NCBI RefSeq assembly: GCF_019550915.1
Contig: NZ_JAHWCI010000008.1
Location: forward strand, 434,001 to 498,000
Source of the DNA: Mumia sp. zg.B17
GTDB taxonomy: Bacteria; Actinomycetota; Actinomycetes; Propionibacteriales; Nocardioidaceae
Direction: 5' to 3'
Length of the DNA stretch: 64,000 nt
Below the pieces are notes generated by a model. That model made no database searches. It was given only the letters and a program-made list of their open reading frames with translations, and was not told where the DNA came from. Positions 10,380 through 19,134 of this stretch are shown here, in pieces. Numbering within the stretch: the stretch's first letter is position 1; every line of letters starts with the position of its first letter. The position numbers were made by a program, and so were the translations under genes.

Positions 10380-10393
10380 CTAGAGTCAGGGCG

Positions 10394-11560
10394 ATGAAGA
10401 CCAGCAGCATGCGCGTCGCCGGCCTCGGGACCACGATCTTCGCCGAGATGTCGGCGCTCGCCGTACGCACCGGAGCGGTGAACCTCGGGCAGGGGTTCCC
10501 CGACACCGACGGCCCGCAGGACGTGATCGACGTGGCGGTCGAGGCGATGCGGTCAGGGGCGAACCAGTACGCGCCCGGGATCGGCGTCCCGGCGCTCCGG
10601 CAGGCGGTCGCCGACCACCAGCACCGCTGGTACGGGATCGAGCTCGACCCGAACACCGAGGTCGCCGCGACCACCGGCGCCACGGAGGCGATCGCCGCGG
10701 CGATCCTCGGTCTGGTCGATCCCGGCGACGAGGTCGTCGTCCTGGAGCCGTACTACGACTCCTACGTGGCGGTGCTCGAGTTCGCCGGCGGCGTGCGCAG
10801 GCCGGTGACGCTGCGTGCGCCGGACTTCCGCCTGGACCTCGACGCGCTGAGGGCGGCGGTCGGACCGAGGACCACGATGATGCTGATCAACAGCCCGCAC
10901 AACCCCACCGGGATGGTGCTGAACCCCGAGGAGCGCGAGGCGATCCGCGACCTGGCCGTCGAGCACGACCTCGTCGTGGTGACCGACGAGGTGTACGAGC
11001 ACCTCGTCTTCGACGGCCATGCGCACGTGCCCCTCGCGACCCTCCCCGGGATGCGGGAGAGGACGCTCACCATCTCCAGCGGCGGGAAGTCGTTCTCGTT
11101 CACCGGCTGGAAGGTGGGCTGGCTGAGCGGTCCGCCCGAGCTCGTCCGCGCGGCCGTGGGCGCCAAGCAGTTCCTCACCTACACCTCCGGTGCTCCGCTC
11201 CAGCCGGCGATCGCTCACGCGCTCGGGCACGACGCGGCGTACTTCGAGGGATTCGCCGCGACGCTGCAGGCGCGTCGCGACCAGCTCTGCGCGGGCCTCG
11301 ACGAGGTCGGCTTCACCACGTACGTGCCCGAGGGCACCTACTTCGCGACGACCGACATCCGACCCCTCGGCTATGAGGACGGCATCGAGTTCTGCCGAGC
11401 GCTGCCGGAGATCGCGGGGGTCGTCGCCGTCCCGACGCAGGTGTTCTACGACGACGAGGATGCCGGGCGACCGCTCGTACGCTGGGCGTTCTGCAAGCAG
11501 GAGCCGGTGATCGCGGAGGCCCTGCGGCGCCTGCGCGTGGTGTCGGGCTCCCGGCAGTGA
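10394..11560 (+). CDS. PLP-dependent class I aminotransferase (DapC/KAT-like)
   Basis: The 388-residue protein carries 'LGQGFPDTDG' (31-40), 'SPHNPTG' (167-173), 'DEVYEHL' (198-204) and 'SSGGKSFSFTGWKVGW' (228-243), with Lys232 as the PLP Schiff-base residue. This pattern matches the family that includes succinyldiaminopimelate aminotransferase DapC of Mycobacterium, methionine aminotransferase YbdL and kynurenine aminotransferases, so the substrate is not certain. The ATG at 10394 is chosen because upstream codons belong to the sortase promoter region. Its stop TGA overlaps the next GTG start. A degraded copy of its C-terminal region lies at 12133-12183. Confidence 0.9.
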   Translation: MKTSSMRVAGLGTTIFAEMSALAVRTGAVNLGQGFPDTDGPQDVIDVAVEAMRSGANQYAPGIGVPALRQAVADHQHRWYGIELDPNTEVAATTGATEAIAAAILGLVDPGDEVVVLEPYYDSYVAVLEFAGGVRRPVTLRAPDFRLDLDALRAAVGPRTTMMLINSPHNPTGMVLNPEEREAIRDLAVEHDLVVVTDEVYEHLVFDGHAHVPLATLPGMRERTLTISSGGKSFSFTGWKVGWLSGPPELVRAAVGAKQFLTYTSGAPLQPAIAHALGHDAAYFEGFAATLQARRDQLCAGLDEVGFTTYVPEGTYFATTDIRPLGYEDGIEFCRALPEIAGVVAVPTQVFYDDEDAGRPLVRWAFCKQEPVIAEALRRLRVVSGSRQ

Positions 11561-12066
11561 GCGGAGTCGCGGTCCCGGGGGCCATCGCGCGCCGAGCAAG
11601 CCTGGTCTGGATGTGTTCGGCCGCCGTACTCCTTGGCACGGGCTGCTCGTCGAGCGATGACGGGCCTACCGCGCGCGACGTCCAGCTCTCCGGCGTCGAA
11701 GAAATCGCGTGCTCTCGATACATCTTCGAGGGCGTCCTGACCGAGGTGGGCGCTACTAACAAGGACCACCTCGCGCCGATGACGTTCACCGTGACGAGAT
11801 GGCTCAAACCCCGCACCAACCAGACGGCAACCGTCACCGTGCTCGCCACCGCTCCCGAGTATCTCGGATTCAAACTCGAGGGCACGTTGCTCGTGACGAG
11901 CTACCTACGCGACGACGTCGCCGCGACGGTGCTACCGGTGTCCCAGATCCCCGCAGCTGAGCGCCAACAGCGAGATGTCCAGGTCGCCAAATCTGAGGAC
12001 ATCTCCTGTCCAGTTGTCTGGCTCAACGCTGATTTCGACACGATCGAGTGGCGCGACGACTGGTGA
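11557..12066 (+). CDS. Small secreted lipoprotein of unknown function
   Basis: A 169-residue protein starting at GTG 11557, overlapping the aminotransferase stop (GTGA). An N-terminal hydrophobic stretch ends in 'LLGTGCSSS', a lipobox with Cys30, after which comes a Ser/Asp-rich linker and a beta-rich domain. Two further cysteines (in 'IACSRY' and 'ISCPVV') could form a disulfide outside the cell. I do not recognise the family. Base composition begins to fall here relative to the upstream gene, and the gene marks the start of an accessory patch reaching to 13.5 kb. Confidence 0.7.
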   Translation: MSGVAVPGAIARRASLVWMCSAAVLLGTGCSSSDDGPTARDVQLSGVEEIACSRYIFEGVLTEVGATNKDHLAPMTFTVTRWLKPRTNQTATVTVLATAPEYLGFKLEGTLLVTSYLRDDVAATVLPVSQIPAAERQQRDVQVAKSEDISCPVVWLNADFDTIEWRDDW

Positions 12067-12489
12067 CCCGCGACCACGAGCGACAGCGTCATTCACCTTC
12101 GGGAGCTCGCGGGCGTGGCAGCAGGGGCGCGGCCCGGGTACGAGGACGGCATCACGTTCTGCCGACCGCTGCCAGAGACCGCCAGAGTTCACTGGGCCGC
12201 TGCTACCAGCGGCATCCCGAAAGCGGTCTACGGGAAGTTTCGGGTCGTTTGGTTTCGGTCCAGCGTTCTGGGACCGCCTGCCCGAGCGTGTCGTCGACAT
12301 CGAGGAGGCCGGCGCTCATCGTTCAGAAACGATCAGTTTCGGTCCGTTGTGGATTCCTACAAGAGGGGCAAACCCCGGCACACCCGCCCAAGAAGGGGGC
12401 GCGCTGTCGCCGGCAGCGAGTGGGAGACTTGGTGGAGTTCGGCATCGAGGGGGATGCTCACCGCAACCCTCCTCACGAAAGAAGCTTGC
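12067..12489. other. Intergenic accessory DNA with gene remnant and short repeats
   Basis: No intact gene is supported in these 420 bases. They contain an aminotransferase remnant (12133-12183), two direct copies of TTTCGGTCC (in 12251-12261 and 12335-12345) and an inverted copy beyond the LysE gene (13192-13202). GC is lower than in the neighbouring core genes. The layout suggests debris of past insertions or recombination. Confidence 0.5.
12133..12183 (+). pseudogene. Remnant of a class I aminotransferase C-terminal region
   Basis: The translated text 'PGYEDGITFCRPLPET' repeats 'LGYEDGIEFCRALPEI' of the intact aminotransferase encoded at 11366-11416; by eye about 42 of 50 bases agree. Nothing before or after can be aligned, and no start or stop suits a gene. 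It is a detached fragment of either a second aminotransferase gene or an old duplication of the upstream one. Confidence 0.7.
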
Positions 12490-13137
12490 ATGGTCTCGCT
12501 GTCCGCCGCCGTCGGTATCGCGCTCATCGAGCTCGGGCTCGCCCTCACCCCGGGGCCGAACATGATGTATCTCGTCTCCCGCAGCATCAGTCAGGGATGG
12601 CGCGCCGGAATGATGTCACTGTCCGGGACGGCCGTGGGGTTCGTCGTGTACATGGCGATGGCAAACCTCGGGTTGGCGGCAGTGTTTCTCGTCGTCCCGT
12701 GGTTGTTCATCGCCCTGAAGGTCGCGGGTGCCGTCTACCTTCTCTGGCTCGCCTACAAGACGCTCCGCCCGGGCGGGAAATCGCTGTTCGAAACCAACGA
12801 TCTTCCGCGGGACTCGTTCGGCAAGCTTTTTCGCATGGGGCTCCTGACGAACCTCCTCAACCCGAAGGTCGCGATCCTCTACCTCGCGCTTATCCCGCAG
12901 TTCATCGACCCCGCAGCCGGCAGCATCGTGGCCCAAGGATTTCAGCTCGGCGCGATCCAGATCCTCGTCGGCGTTGCCGTGAACGGCGCGATCATCCTCG
13001 CCGCCGGATCAGTCGCCACGTTCCTACAACGCAAGCCGGCCTGGATGCGGTGGCAGAAGTGGGTCACTGGCACGCTCCTCGGTGCAATCGGCGTGAAGCT
13101 CGCGATCGACGCCCCCGCCCCCGCCGTCGCGCCATAG
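12490..13137 (+). CDS. LysE/RhtB family amino-acid exporter
   Basis: The 215-residue length and six hydrophobic segments fit LysE/RhtB translocators, which export amino acids or related small molecules through the plasma membrane. The N-terminal 'LALTPGPNMMYL' (17-28) is the family signature, followed by 'LLWLAYKTLRPG' and the conserved 'MGLLTNLLNPKVAILYLALIPQF'-like segment after helix 3. ATG 12490 is preferred because the signature then sits at its normal position; an ATG at 12454 would add 12 unlike residues. It stands alone between two hairpin-bearing non-coding stretches and may have come by transfer. Confidence 0.9.
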   Translation: MVSLSAAVGIALIELGLALTPGPNMMYLVSRSISQGWRAGMMSLSGTAVGFVVYMAMANLGLAAVFLVVPWLFIALKVAGAVYLLWLAYKTLRPGGKSLFETNDLPRDSFGKLFRMGLLTNLLNPKVAILYLALIPQFIDPAAGSIVAQGFQLGAIQILVGVAVNGAIILAAGSVATFLQRKPAWMRWQKWVTGTLLGAIGVKLAIDAPAPAVAP

Positions 13138-13501
13138 CCGACAGGAGCACTTCGCGTCGCGTTGCCGGAAACTCAGCCGCACCGAAAATCAGGACCGAAA
13201 CTCCGAGGACCCATAACTGGTTTCGATCCGGGAGGGGTTTACGGCACCCCATTCTCGGGGAATCCCCTTTCTGTCCGGAAACGGTCGTTTCCGGGCTTAA
13301 TATCGTGACGCTCGAACTCCTGCGGAGACGCGCTGGCGCACCCGCAGTGAAGAACTCGCGACGCTCACCGCTCGCCGAACCAGTCCGGCTGGCCAAGCGA
13401 GTGATCGCGCTCAACGAGGAGTGCCCGCATGCGTCACCGGGTCGTGGGCCTGGCGGCGTAGCCGGGAACCGCTGGGCTCCGCCTCGGCGCACCCCCGAGC
13501 G
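13138..13501. other. Non-coding, hairpin-rich lower-GC stretch after the LysE gene
   Basis: I see no supported gene in this 360-base stretch. It contains the 13273-13296 hairpin, a palindrome GGGGAATCCCC (13257-13267) and an inverted copy of AGTTTCGGTCC (13192-13202) matching copies upstream of LysE. The convergent MFS gene ends at 13502. Confidence 0.45.
13273..13296 (+). terminator. Hairpin candidate terminator downstream of LysE gene
   Basis: CCGGAAAC and GTTTCCGG pair perfectly around the 4-base loop GGTC, with two more outer pairs (one G-T wobble), making a 10-bp stem. It is followed by TTAATA, the only AT-rich tail nearby. It lies 136 bases after the LysE stop, rather far for a simple terminator. 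Confidence 0.45.
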
Positions 13502-14716
13502 TCAGGGGCGGGCTCGGGCGACGGCCTCGATCTCGCGCTCGGGCGCGAACGTCCGCGCCACGAGCAGGATCAGCGGGACGAGGACCAGCGGCACGACGTA
13601 GATCCACCGCAGCTGACCACCGGTCGCCAACGCGCCGATCAGCGCCGCGCCGACGATGTTGCCGACGTAGTTGAAGAGGTTGAGACGCGCGATGGCAACG
13701 TCGGCATCGGTGCCGGGGATGCTGCCCGCGGCAGCGAACGCGAGCGGGATGACGATCGGCAGCCCCAACCCCATCAGGCCGAAGGCGGCGATCGCCATCC
13801 ACGGCACCGGCGCGGCCACGACCAGGAAGAGCGCGACCAGCCCCACCACGGTGCCGGCGCGGACGACCGGCACGGCGCCGTGCCGGATGACGAACCGGTC
13901 GCCGGCGAGCCGCGAGATCACGGCACCAAGTTGGTAGGCCGCATATCCGAGCGGGGCGACGGTCTCGCTCGAGTCGAGCGCCTTGTGCAGATAGAGCGAG
14001 CTCCAGCTCATCACCGACGTGTCGGCGAGATAGAAGACGATCACCACGAGTCCCAGGGCCAGCAGAGGCCGCCACGGGACGTGAAGGGACGCGGCGGAGC
14101 CCTCGGAGTCGTGGGTGACCTCCTGCTCGACGCCCGGGCCCACGAGGGACGGCGAGACGACGACGGTGACCACGATCCCGACCAGTCCCAGCGCGACGAG
14201 CGAGGGCATGAGTCCGATCCCGAGCTCGGCGCTGCCGGCGGCGTACAAGGCGCCGACGATCGCGCCGATGCTCCACATGGCGTGGAACCGGGTCATGATG
14301 CTGCGGCCGTAGAGCCGTTGGACGGTCACGCCCTGCATGTTCGTCGCCGCGTCGGCCGCCCCGACGCCGATCCCGTAGACGGCGAAGGCGACGTACATGC
14401 CCGGCAGCGACTCCACCAGGCCGACCACGACGACCATCGCGCTGATGATCAGCAGGGCCAGCCGGAGAGCCAGCGCGCTCGAGTGCCGCACCGCGATCCG
14501 CTCGGCGAGCAAGGAGCCCGCCCCCGCGATGACCGACGTGAGGAGCAGCATGATCGTGACGTCGGCCTCGGTCACGCCCCGCTCGTCCTCGAACGTCGGC
14601 AGCCGCGACAAGATGGTGACCAGGATCGCGGCCTGGAGGAAGAACCCGACCGACGTCGCCAACCGTGCGCGACGCAGCGCGGCCGACGGCGCTTGCGTGA
14701 TCTTGGACACGCGCAC
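13502..14716 (-). CDS. Major facilitator superfamily transporter
   Basis: The 404-residue protein has about 12 hydrophobic segments in two halves with a charged central loop near 195-215 ('EQEVTHDSEG'), the layout of MFS permeases. It resembles the FucP/YbjJ-like group, with 'YGIGVGAADAATNMQG' in helix 4 and 'RFHAMWSIGAIVGAL' in helix 5. Members move sugars, drugs or metabolites by proton coupling; the cargo is not predictable. The start is GTG 14716 or GTG 14710. Its start lies 5 bases from the divergent beta-glucosidase start, so the two promoters overlap the other gene's 5' end. Confidence 0.88.
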   Translation of the reverse strand: MRVSKITQAPSAALRRARLATSVGFFLQAAILVTILSRLPTFEDERGVTEADVTIMLLLTSVIAGAGSLLAERIAVRHSSALALRLALLIISAMVVVVGLVESLPGMYVAFAVYGIGVGAADAATNMQGVTVQRLYGRSIMTRFHAMWSIGAIVGALYAAGSAELGIGLMPSLVALGLVGIVVTVVVSPSLVGPGVEQEVTHDSEGSAASLHVPWRPLLALGLVVIVFYLADTSVMSWSSLYLHKALDSSETVAPLGYAAYQLGAVISRLAGDRFVIRHGAVPVVRAGTVVGLVALFLVVAAPVPWMAIAAFGLMGLGLPIVIPLAFAAAGSIPGTDADVAIARLNLFNYVGNIVGAALIGALATGGQLRWIYVVPLVLVPLILLVARTFAPEREIEAVARARP

Positions 14717-14721
14717 AGTAT

Positions 14722-16080
14722 GTGCCCATGGCAGCTGGCGTGACCAGGGTCGCGAGTCACTCGTCGTTCTGGTGGGGCGCGGCGACCGCGGCGTACCAGA
14801 TCGAGGGCGCCGCCGACGAGGACGGACGTGGCCCGAGCATCTGGGACACCTTCTGCGCCGAGCCCGGCCGGGTCACCGACGGCTCGTCCGGTGCGGTCGC
14901 GTGCGACTCCTACCACCGGTGGCCCGAGGACCTCGACCTCCTGGCCGATCTCGGCGCGAACGCGTACCGGTTCTCCCTCGCCTGGCCACGGGTGCAGCCC
15001 CGCGGCCAGGGACCCGTGAACCAGGCAGGGATCGGCTATTACGACCGACTCCTCGATGGCCTCCTGGAGCGGGGGATCGCGCCGGTCCCGACCCTCTTCC
15101 ACTGGGACCTTCCCCAAGCCCTGCAGGACGCCGGTGGCTGGATGGCGCGCGAGACCGCCGAGAGGTTCGCCGAGTACGCCTCGGTGGTCGCCGAGGCGCT
15201 CGGCGACCGGGTCGCGGCCTGGGGCACCCTCAACGAGCCGTTCGTGCACATGGCGTTGGGATACGCCTTCGGCACCCACGCACCGGGAGAGACTCTGCTC
15301 CTCGACGCCTTCGCGGCGGGGCACCACCAGCTGCTCGCGCACGGGCTCGCGACGCAGGCGCTACGAGCAGGGCCGGGTGACGCGCCGGTGATGCTCGTCA
15401 ACAACCTGACACCCGTACGCGCGGCGTCGACCTCGGCGACGGACACCGCCGCGGCGCGCGCGTACGACGCCTTCCACAACAGGATGTTCCTCGACAGCGT
15501 GCTCCGTGGCGCCTACCCCGACGAGCTCGGTGCCGCCGTGGCCGGTGCCGGCGCGGTGGTGCGAGACGGCGATCTGTCGGTGATCGGGCAGCCACTGGAC
15601 CTGCTGGGCGTCAACTACTACAACCCCACGCAGGTGAAGGCGCCCGGTCCGGGCAGTCCGCTCCCGTTCGAGCTTGTGCCGATCGAGGGTCCGGCGCAGA
15701 CCGGCTTCGGCTGGCCGGTCGTCCCCGACGGGCTCACCGAGCTCCTGGTCGGGTTGCGCGACACCTACGGGGCCGGGCTCCCGCCGATCGTGGTCACCGA
15801 GAACGGCTGCTCGTACCCCGACGAGCTCTCGCCCGACGGGACGGTCGACGACTCCGACCGCATCGCCTTCCTCGACGCCCACATCGGTGCGGTCGGCGAG
15901 GCGCGCGCGGCCGGCGTCGACGTCCGCGGCTACCTCGTGTGGTCGCTGCTCGACAACTTCGAGTGGGCCGAGGGCTACACCCAACGGTTCGGGCTCACCT
16001 ACGTCGACTTCTCGACAGGCCGGCGCACCCCGAAGGCCTCGTACGGGTGGCTCCGTGACCGGATCGCCCGGGGCTGGTGA
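14722..16080 (+). CDS. Glycoside hydrolase family 1 beta-glucosidase
   Basis: GH1 enzymes hydrolyse beta-linked glucosides or galactosides with retention. The acid/base is Glu172 in 'TLNEPF', the nucleophile Glu360 in 'VTENGC'; the N-terminal 'FWWGAATAAYQIEGA' (16-30) and C-terminal 'YLVWSLLDNFEWAEGY' are diagnostic. At 452 residues it has standard length. No signal peptide is seen, so it acts on imported oligosaccharides. GTG 14722 and ATG 14728 are both possible starts. The divergent MFS gene may supply a substrate, but this is inference from position only. Confidence 0.96.
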   Translation: MPMAAGVTRVASHSSFWWGAATAAYQIEGAADEDGRGPSIWDTFCAEPGRVTDGSSGAVACDSYHRWPEDLDLLADLGANAYRFSLAWPRVQPRGQGPVNQAGIGYYDRLLDGLLERGIAPVPTLFHWDLPQALQDAGGWMARETAERFAEYASVVAEALGDRVAAWGTLNEPFVHMALGYAFGTHAPGETLLLDAFAAGHHQLLAHGLATQALRAGPGDAPVMLVNNLTPVRAASTSATDTAAARAYDAFHNRMFLDSVLRGAYPDELGAAVAGAGAVVRDGDLSVIGQPLDLLGVNYYNPTQVKAPGPGSPLPFELVPIEGPAQTGFGWPVVPDGLTELLVGLRDTYGAGLPPIVVTENGCSYPDELSPDGTVDDSDRIAFLDAHIGAVGEARAAGVDVRGYLVWSLLDNFEWAEGYTQRFGLTYVDFSTGRRTPKASYGWLRDRIARGW

Positions 16081-16087
16081 GGACGGG

Positions 16088-16693
16088 TCACAGCCAGCCG
16101 TTGTCGCGGGCCAGCAGCGCCGCCTCGGTCTTGTTGCGGGTGCCGGTCTTGCTGATCGCGACCGAGAGGTAGTTGCGGACGGTGGCCGGCGAGAGGTGGA
16201 CGCGGCCGGCGATGTCGACGATCGACGAGCCGTCCTCGGCTGCCGCGAGGACCTCCTTCTCGCGCGGCGTCAACGGGTTCGCGGGTGCCCGCAGCGCCGC
16301 ACCGGCGAGCTCGGGGTCGACGACGGTGCCGCCGGCGGCGACCCGCCGGATGGCATCGGCGAGGCCCTCCACGGGCGCGTCCTTGACCAGATAGCCCCGA
16401 GCGCCGGCGGCCATCGCCCGCTGGAGGTACCCGGTGCGCGCGAAGGTGGTGACGATGACGACACGGCACTCCGGAAGCACGGTCGCGAGCTGCTCTGCCG
16501 CCTCCAGACCGCTCACGTGCGGCAGCTCGATGTCGAGGAGTGCCACGTCCGGCCGCTCGCGGAGAGCAGTCGGCACGATGTCGTCGCCGTCGTCGACCTG
16601 GGCGACCACCTCGAGGTCGTCCTCGAGGTCGAGGAGCACCGCGAGCGCGCCCCGCATCATCGCCTGGTCCTCGGCGAGAAGGAGCCGGATCAC
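16088..16693 (-). CDS. NarL/LuxR-family response regulator
   Basis: The receiver domain (1-120) has acidic residues near the N-terminus ('LLAEDQ'), Asp54 in 'LLDIELPH' as phospho-acceptor, and Lys in 'YLVKDAP'. A linker leads to a LuxR-type HTH with 'LTPREKEVL' and 'LSPATVRNYLSVAISKTGTRNK'-like text near the end. The 201-residue length and sequence resemble DesR. Its GTG start overlaps the kinase stop (GTGA), so the pair is translationally coupled. Together with the upstream DUF6069 gene it forms a three-gene operon. Confidence 0.95.
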   Translation of the reverse strand: MIRLLLAEDQAMMRGALAVLLDLEDDLEVVAQVDDGDDIVPTALRERPDVALLDIELPHVSGLEAAEQLATVLPECRVVIVTTFARTGYLQRAMAAGARGYLVKDAPVEGLADAIRRVAAGGTVVDPELAGAALRAPANPLTPREKEVLAAAEDGSSIVDIAGRVHLSPATVRNYLSVAISKTGTRNKTEAALLARDNGWL

Positions 16694-17754
16694 GTCACCG
16701 GCACCCGCGCGACCAGACGGAAACCCTCGTCCGCCGGCTCGTACGTCAGCAAACCCCCCACCGCCGCGACCCGCCGACGAAGCCCTTCGAGCCCACCGTC
16801 ACGTCTGCTCACCTCGAGAGGCCCCCCGACCCCGTCGTCGGCGACGGTCAGCTCCACCTCTCCGTCGACGCCGGTCAGCGCAAACGTCGCCTGCGTCGCG
16901 CCAGAGTGCCGGATGACGTTCGTCGCGCCCTCGCGCACCACCCAGGCGAGCGTCTCGTCGACCGGTTCGGGGAGCTCACCACCGAAGGGAACCACCTCGC
17001 TCCGGATCCCCGCCGCGTACAAGGCGTGACGTGCGCCCTCGAGCTCCTCCGACAGCCGCGGCGCCCGCATCGCGTCCACCGCGCGCCGTACGTCGACGAG
17101 CGCGTCGCGGCCGATCCGCTCGATGTCGGCGGCGTGCACGGCCGCAGCCGCCGGGTCGCGCTCCGCGAGCCTCCGTACCGCCTGCGCCTTGACCACCATC
17201 ACGCTCAGGGTGTGTCCCAGGAGGTCGTGGAGGTCGCGTGAGAACCGCTCACGCTCCTCCGCCACGGCCACCCGGGCGAGCTCGGCGCGCGTGCACCGCA
17301 ACGCCGCGTTCGCCTCGAGCAGCCGAAGGTAGGCCGTCGTCGCTCCGCCAGCGAGCAGCACCCCCGCGACGCCGATCCAGAACGTTTCGCCGACGTCGTC
17401 GACCCTCCACATCGCCGTCGCCGAACCGGCAGCCGCGGCGACGACGGTCACCGCCAACGGCCACCCCCTCAAGACGACGGGCGCGGTGATCGCGAGCAGG
17501 GTCCACGGAGTCATCCAGCCTTCGCCCTGCGTGGACGCGACGACCGTCGCCACACCGAGGACGACCAGTGCCGCGACGCGTCCGGTCAGCACGGTGGCGA
17601 CCGAGGCTGCCGCCACCGTTGACAGGATCGCGATCTGACCGAGGACCTGCGCCGACCCGCCGTGCAGGGCGAACAACGGGACACCCGCGAGCAACGGGAC
17701 CCAGACGAGGACAGCGGCGTACCGTCGCGCCTGGCAGCCCCACGTCTCGGCCAT
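16690..17754 (-). CDS. DesK-type sensor histidine kinase
   Basis: From ATG 17754 the protein has 354 residues: an N-terminal half with about five membrane segments (10-145), a helix leading to the HisKA_3 phospho-acceptor His176 in 'RDLHDLLGH', then an HATPase domain with the N-box 'ATNVIRHS' and 'DDGVGG'. No extracytoplasmic sensor domain is present, so it probably senses something in the membrane, as DesK senses fluidity. An upstream frame extension overlaps the DUF6069 gene and is not used here. Confidence 0.93.
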   Translation of the reverse strand: MAETWGCQARRYAAVLVWVPLLAGVPLFALHGGSAQVLGQIAILSTVAAASVATVLTGRVAALVVLGVATVVASTQGEGWMTPWTLLAITAPVVLRGWPLAVTVVAAAAGSATAMWRVDDVGETFWIGVAGVLLAGGATTAYLRLLEANAALRCTRAELARVAVAEERERFSRDLHDLLGHTLSVMVVKAQAVRRLAERDPAAAAVHAADIERIGRDALVDVRRAVDAMRAPRLSEELEGARHALYAAGIRSEVVPFGGELPEPVDETLAWVVREGATNVIRHSGATQATFALTGVDGEVELTVADDGVGGPLEVSRRDGGLEGLRRRVAAVGGLLTYEPADEGFRLVARVPVT

Positions 17755-17759
17755 GAGGT

Positions 17760-18239
17760 TCAACCTACTGCTCGTCCGCGTGCGGCGACGCGCTCGCGTG
17801 GACCGTCGACGGGCCGGTGAACATGCCGCAACCACAGGATGGCCACCGCCGCGACGACCACGTGAATGCTCACCAGCGCGACCACCGCACGCGCCGACAG
17901 CGCCGAGGTCGGCGACATCAGCGAGACGACCGCGAAAGCCGTCGCGATCCAGGTCCACCACCGCAGCCCCGCCTCCGAGCGCCGCTGCATCCATCTCAAC
18001 AACGCCGCACCGACCAGGACGAAGGCGACCGTGCTGAGCACGACCGACACCACGCCCACCTCCTGGACGCCGCCGCCGAACCCCTTCACCTCGAGCTCCA
18101 CGCCGATGACCTGGCTCCACAGCAACCAGACGAACGCAGCGGCTGCAGCGCTCACCACCGCCGCTGCCAGGTCGTCGAGGAAGGTGCCCCGCCGGTCCGC
18201 GGTCTCCGACGTACCGTCCCGGCTCAGCTGCTCTGTCAT
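17760..18239 (-). CDS. DUF6069 family membrane protein
   Basis: A 159-residue protein with four hydrophobic helices (about 27-47, 62-84, 96-112, 118-140), matching the small four-helix membrane proteins listed as DUF6069. No catalytic residue is evident. It begins the operon with the kinase (5-base gap) and response regulator and could be a partner or target of the sensor; that link rests on gene order only. ATG 18239 is the first start after a 125-base promoter interval. Confidence 0.75.
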   Translation of the reverse strand: MTEQLSRDGTSETADRRGTFLDDLAAAVVSAAAAAFVWLLWSQVIGVELEVKGFGGGVQEVGVVSVVLSTVAFVLVGAALLRWMQRRSEAGLRWWTWIATAFAVVSLMSPTSALSARAVVALVSIHVVVAAVAILWLRHVHRPVDGPRERVAARGRAVG

Positions 18240-18364
18240 GTCGCTCCTCCGTCCAGGGCCCGACCTGGGCCGTACGGACGACGCTACGGAGCGACGTGGG
18301 GCGGCTCCCAGAGCGAAAAGTGGGCAGTCGGGGATGACATCTGTCCTCCCGCAGGCCCGTCCCC

Positions 18365-18988
18365 TCAGGAGGCGAAGAGGCGCTCAGGCCCGAACTGGAA
18401 CCAGATCGCCGAGACGACGGCGACGTACCAGAGGAGGACGATCAGCAGCGTCCAGTTGGAGACGAAGCGGGTCACCGCCGACGTCGGGGCCCAGGATCGC
18501 AGGTTGCGCGCGGTCACGGCCACGAACAGCGGGATCGTCACCGTCCACACCACCATGCAGTAGGGGCACAGCTTCACGAGGTTGTAGATGCTCGTGTACT
18601 GCAGGAAGGTGATCAGGGCGACCGCGAGGACCGCGCCGACCTGGAGCCCCACCCAGAACCACTCAGGCAGCCGCGTGCCCGAGAGCAGCAGCACGCCGAG
18701 CGTGGTCACCACGGAGAAGCCGGCGAGGCCCAGGAACGTGTTGGGGAAGCCGAAGAGTGAGGCCTGCCAGCTCGAGACGACGCCGCCGCAGTCGACCCAG
18801 GGGTTGATCGAGCAGGCGAGGCTGGCGCCAGGGGTCTCGAGGAGCTTGATCTTGTCGTAGGTGAGCATCGCCGAGGCGACCAGTCCGATCACGCCGCCGA
18901 TCGCCATCAGCCACGCCAGAGGGCTCGCTGTCCCGGTGGCGTCCACGGCACCGTCGCGCGCCGTCACCTCGTCCTCGATGTCGATCAC
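18365..18988 (-). CDS. Vitamin K epoxide reductase family protein (VKOR)
   Basis: VKOR proteins regenerate oxidised disulfide-bond enzymes by passing electrons to quinone in the membrane; in actinobacteria they replace DsbB. The 207-residue protein has four to five membrane helices, the loop cysteine pair Cys59/Cys67 ('ACSINPWVDCG') and the active-site CxxC 'CPYC' (141-144), plus a conserved Ser/Trp segment between them. No DsbA-like partner is adjacent. The start ATG 18988 is close to the upstream promoter interval that also serves the divergent 19135 gene. Confidence 0.93.
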   Translation of the reverse strand: MIDIEDEVTARDGAVDATGTASPLAWLMAIGGVIGLVASAMLTYDKIKLLETPGASLACSINPWVDCGGVVSSWQASLFGFPNTFLGLAGFSVVTTLGVLLLSGTRLPEWFWVGLQVGAVLAVALITFLQYTSIYNLVKLCPYCMVVWTVTIPLFVAVTARNLRSWAPTSAVTRFVSNWTLLIVLLWYVAVVSAIWFQFGPERLFAS

Positions 18989-19134
18989 CTGCCCATCCTA
19001 GACAGTGCGGCCGCCGGCGCGCCGAGCAGTCGGGTGACACGTCTCACCGCGTACGAGGAACTTGGAGTGGTCGAGACCACGTTGTCCTGTTGGACTGATT
19101 ACGTATCCCCGGAGGGGCGTCAAGGGAGGAGAGC

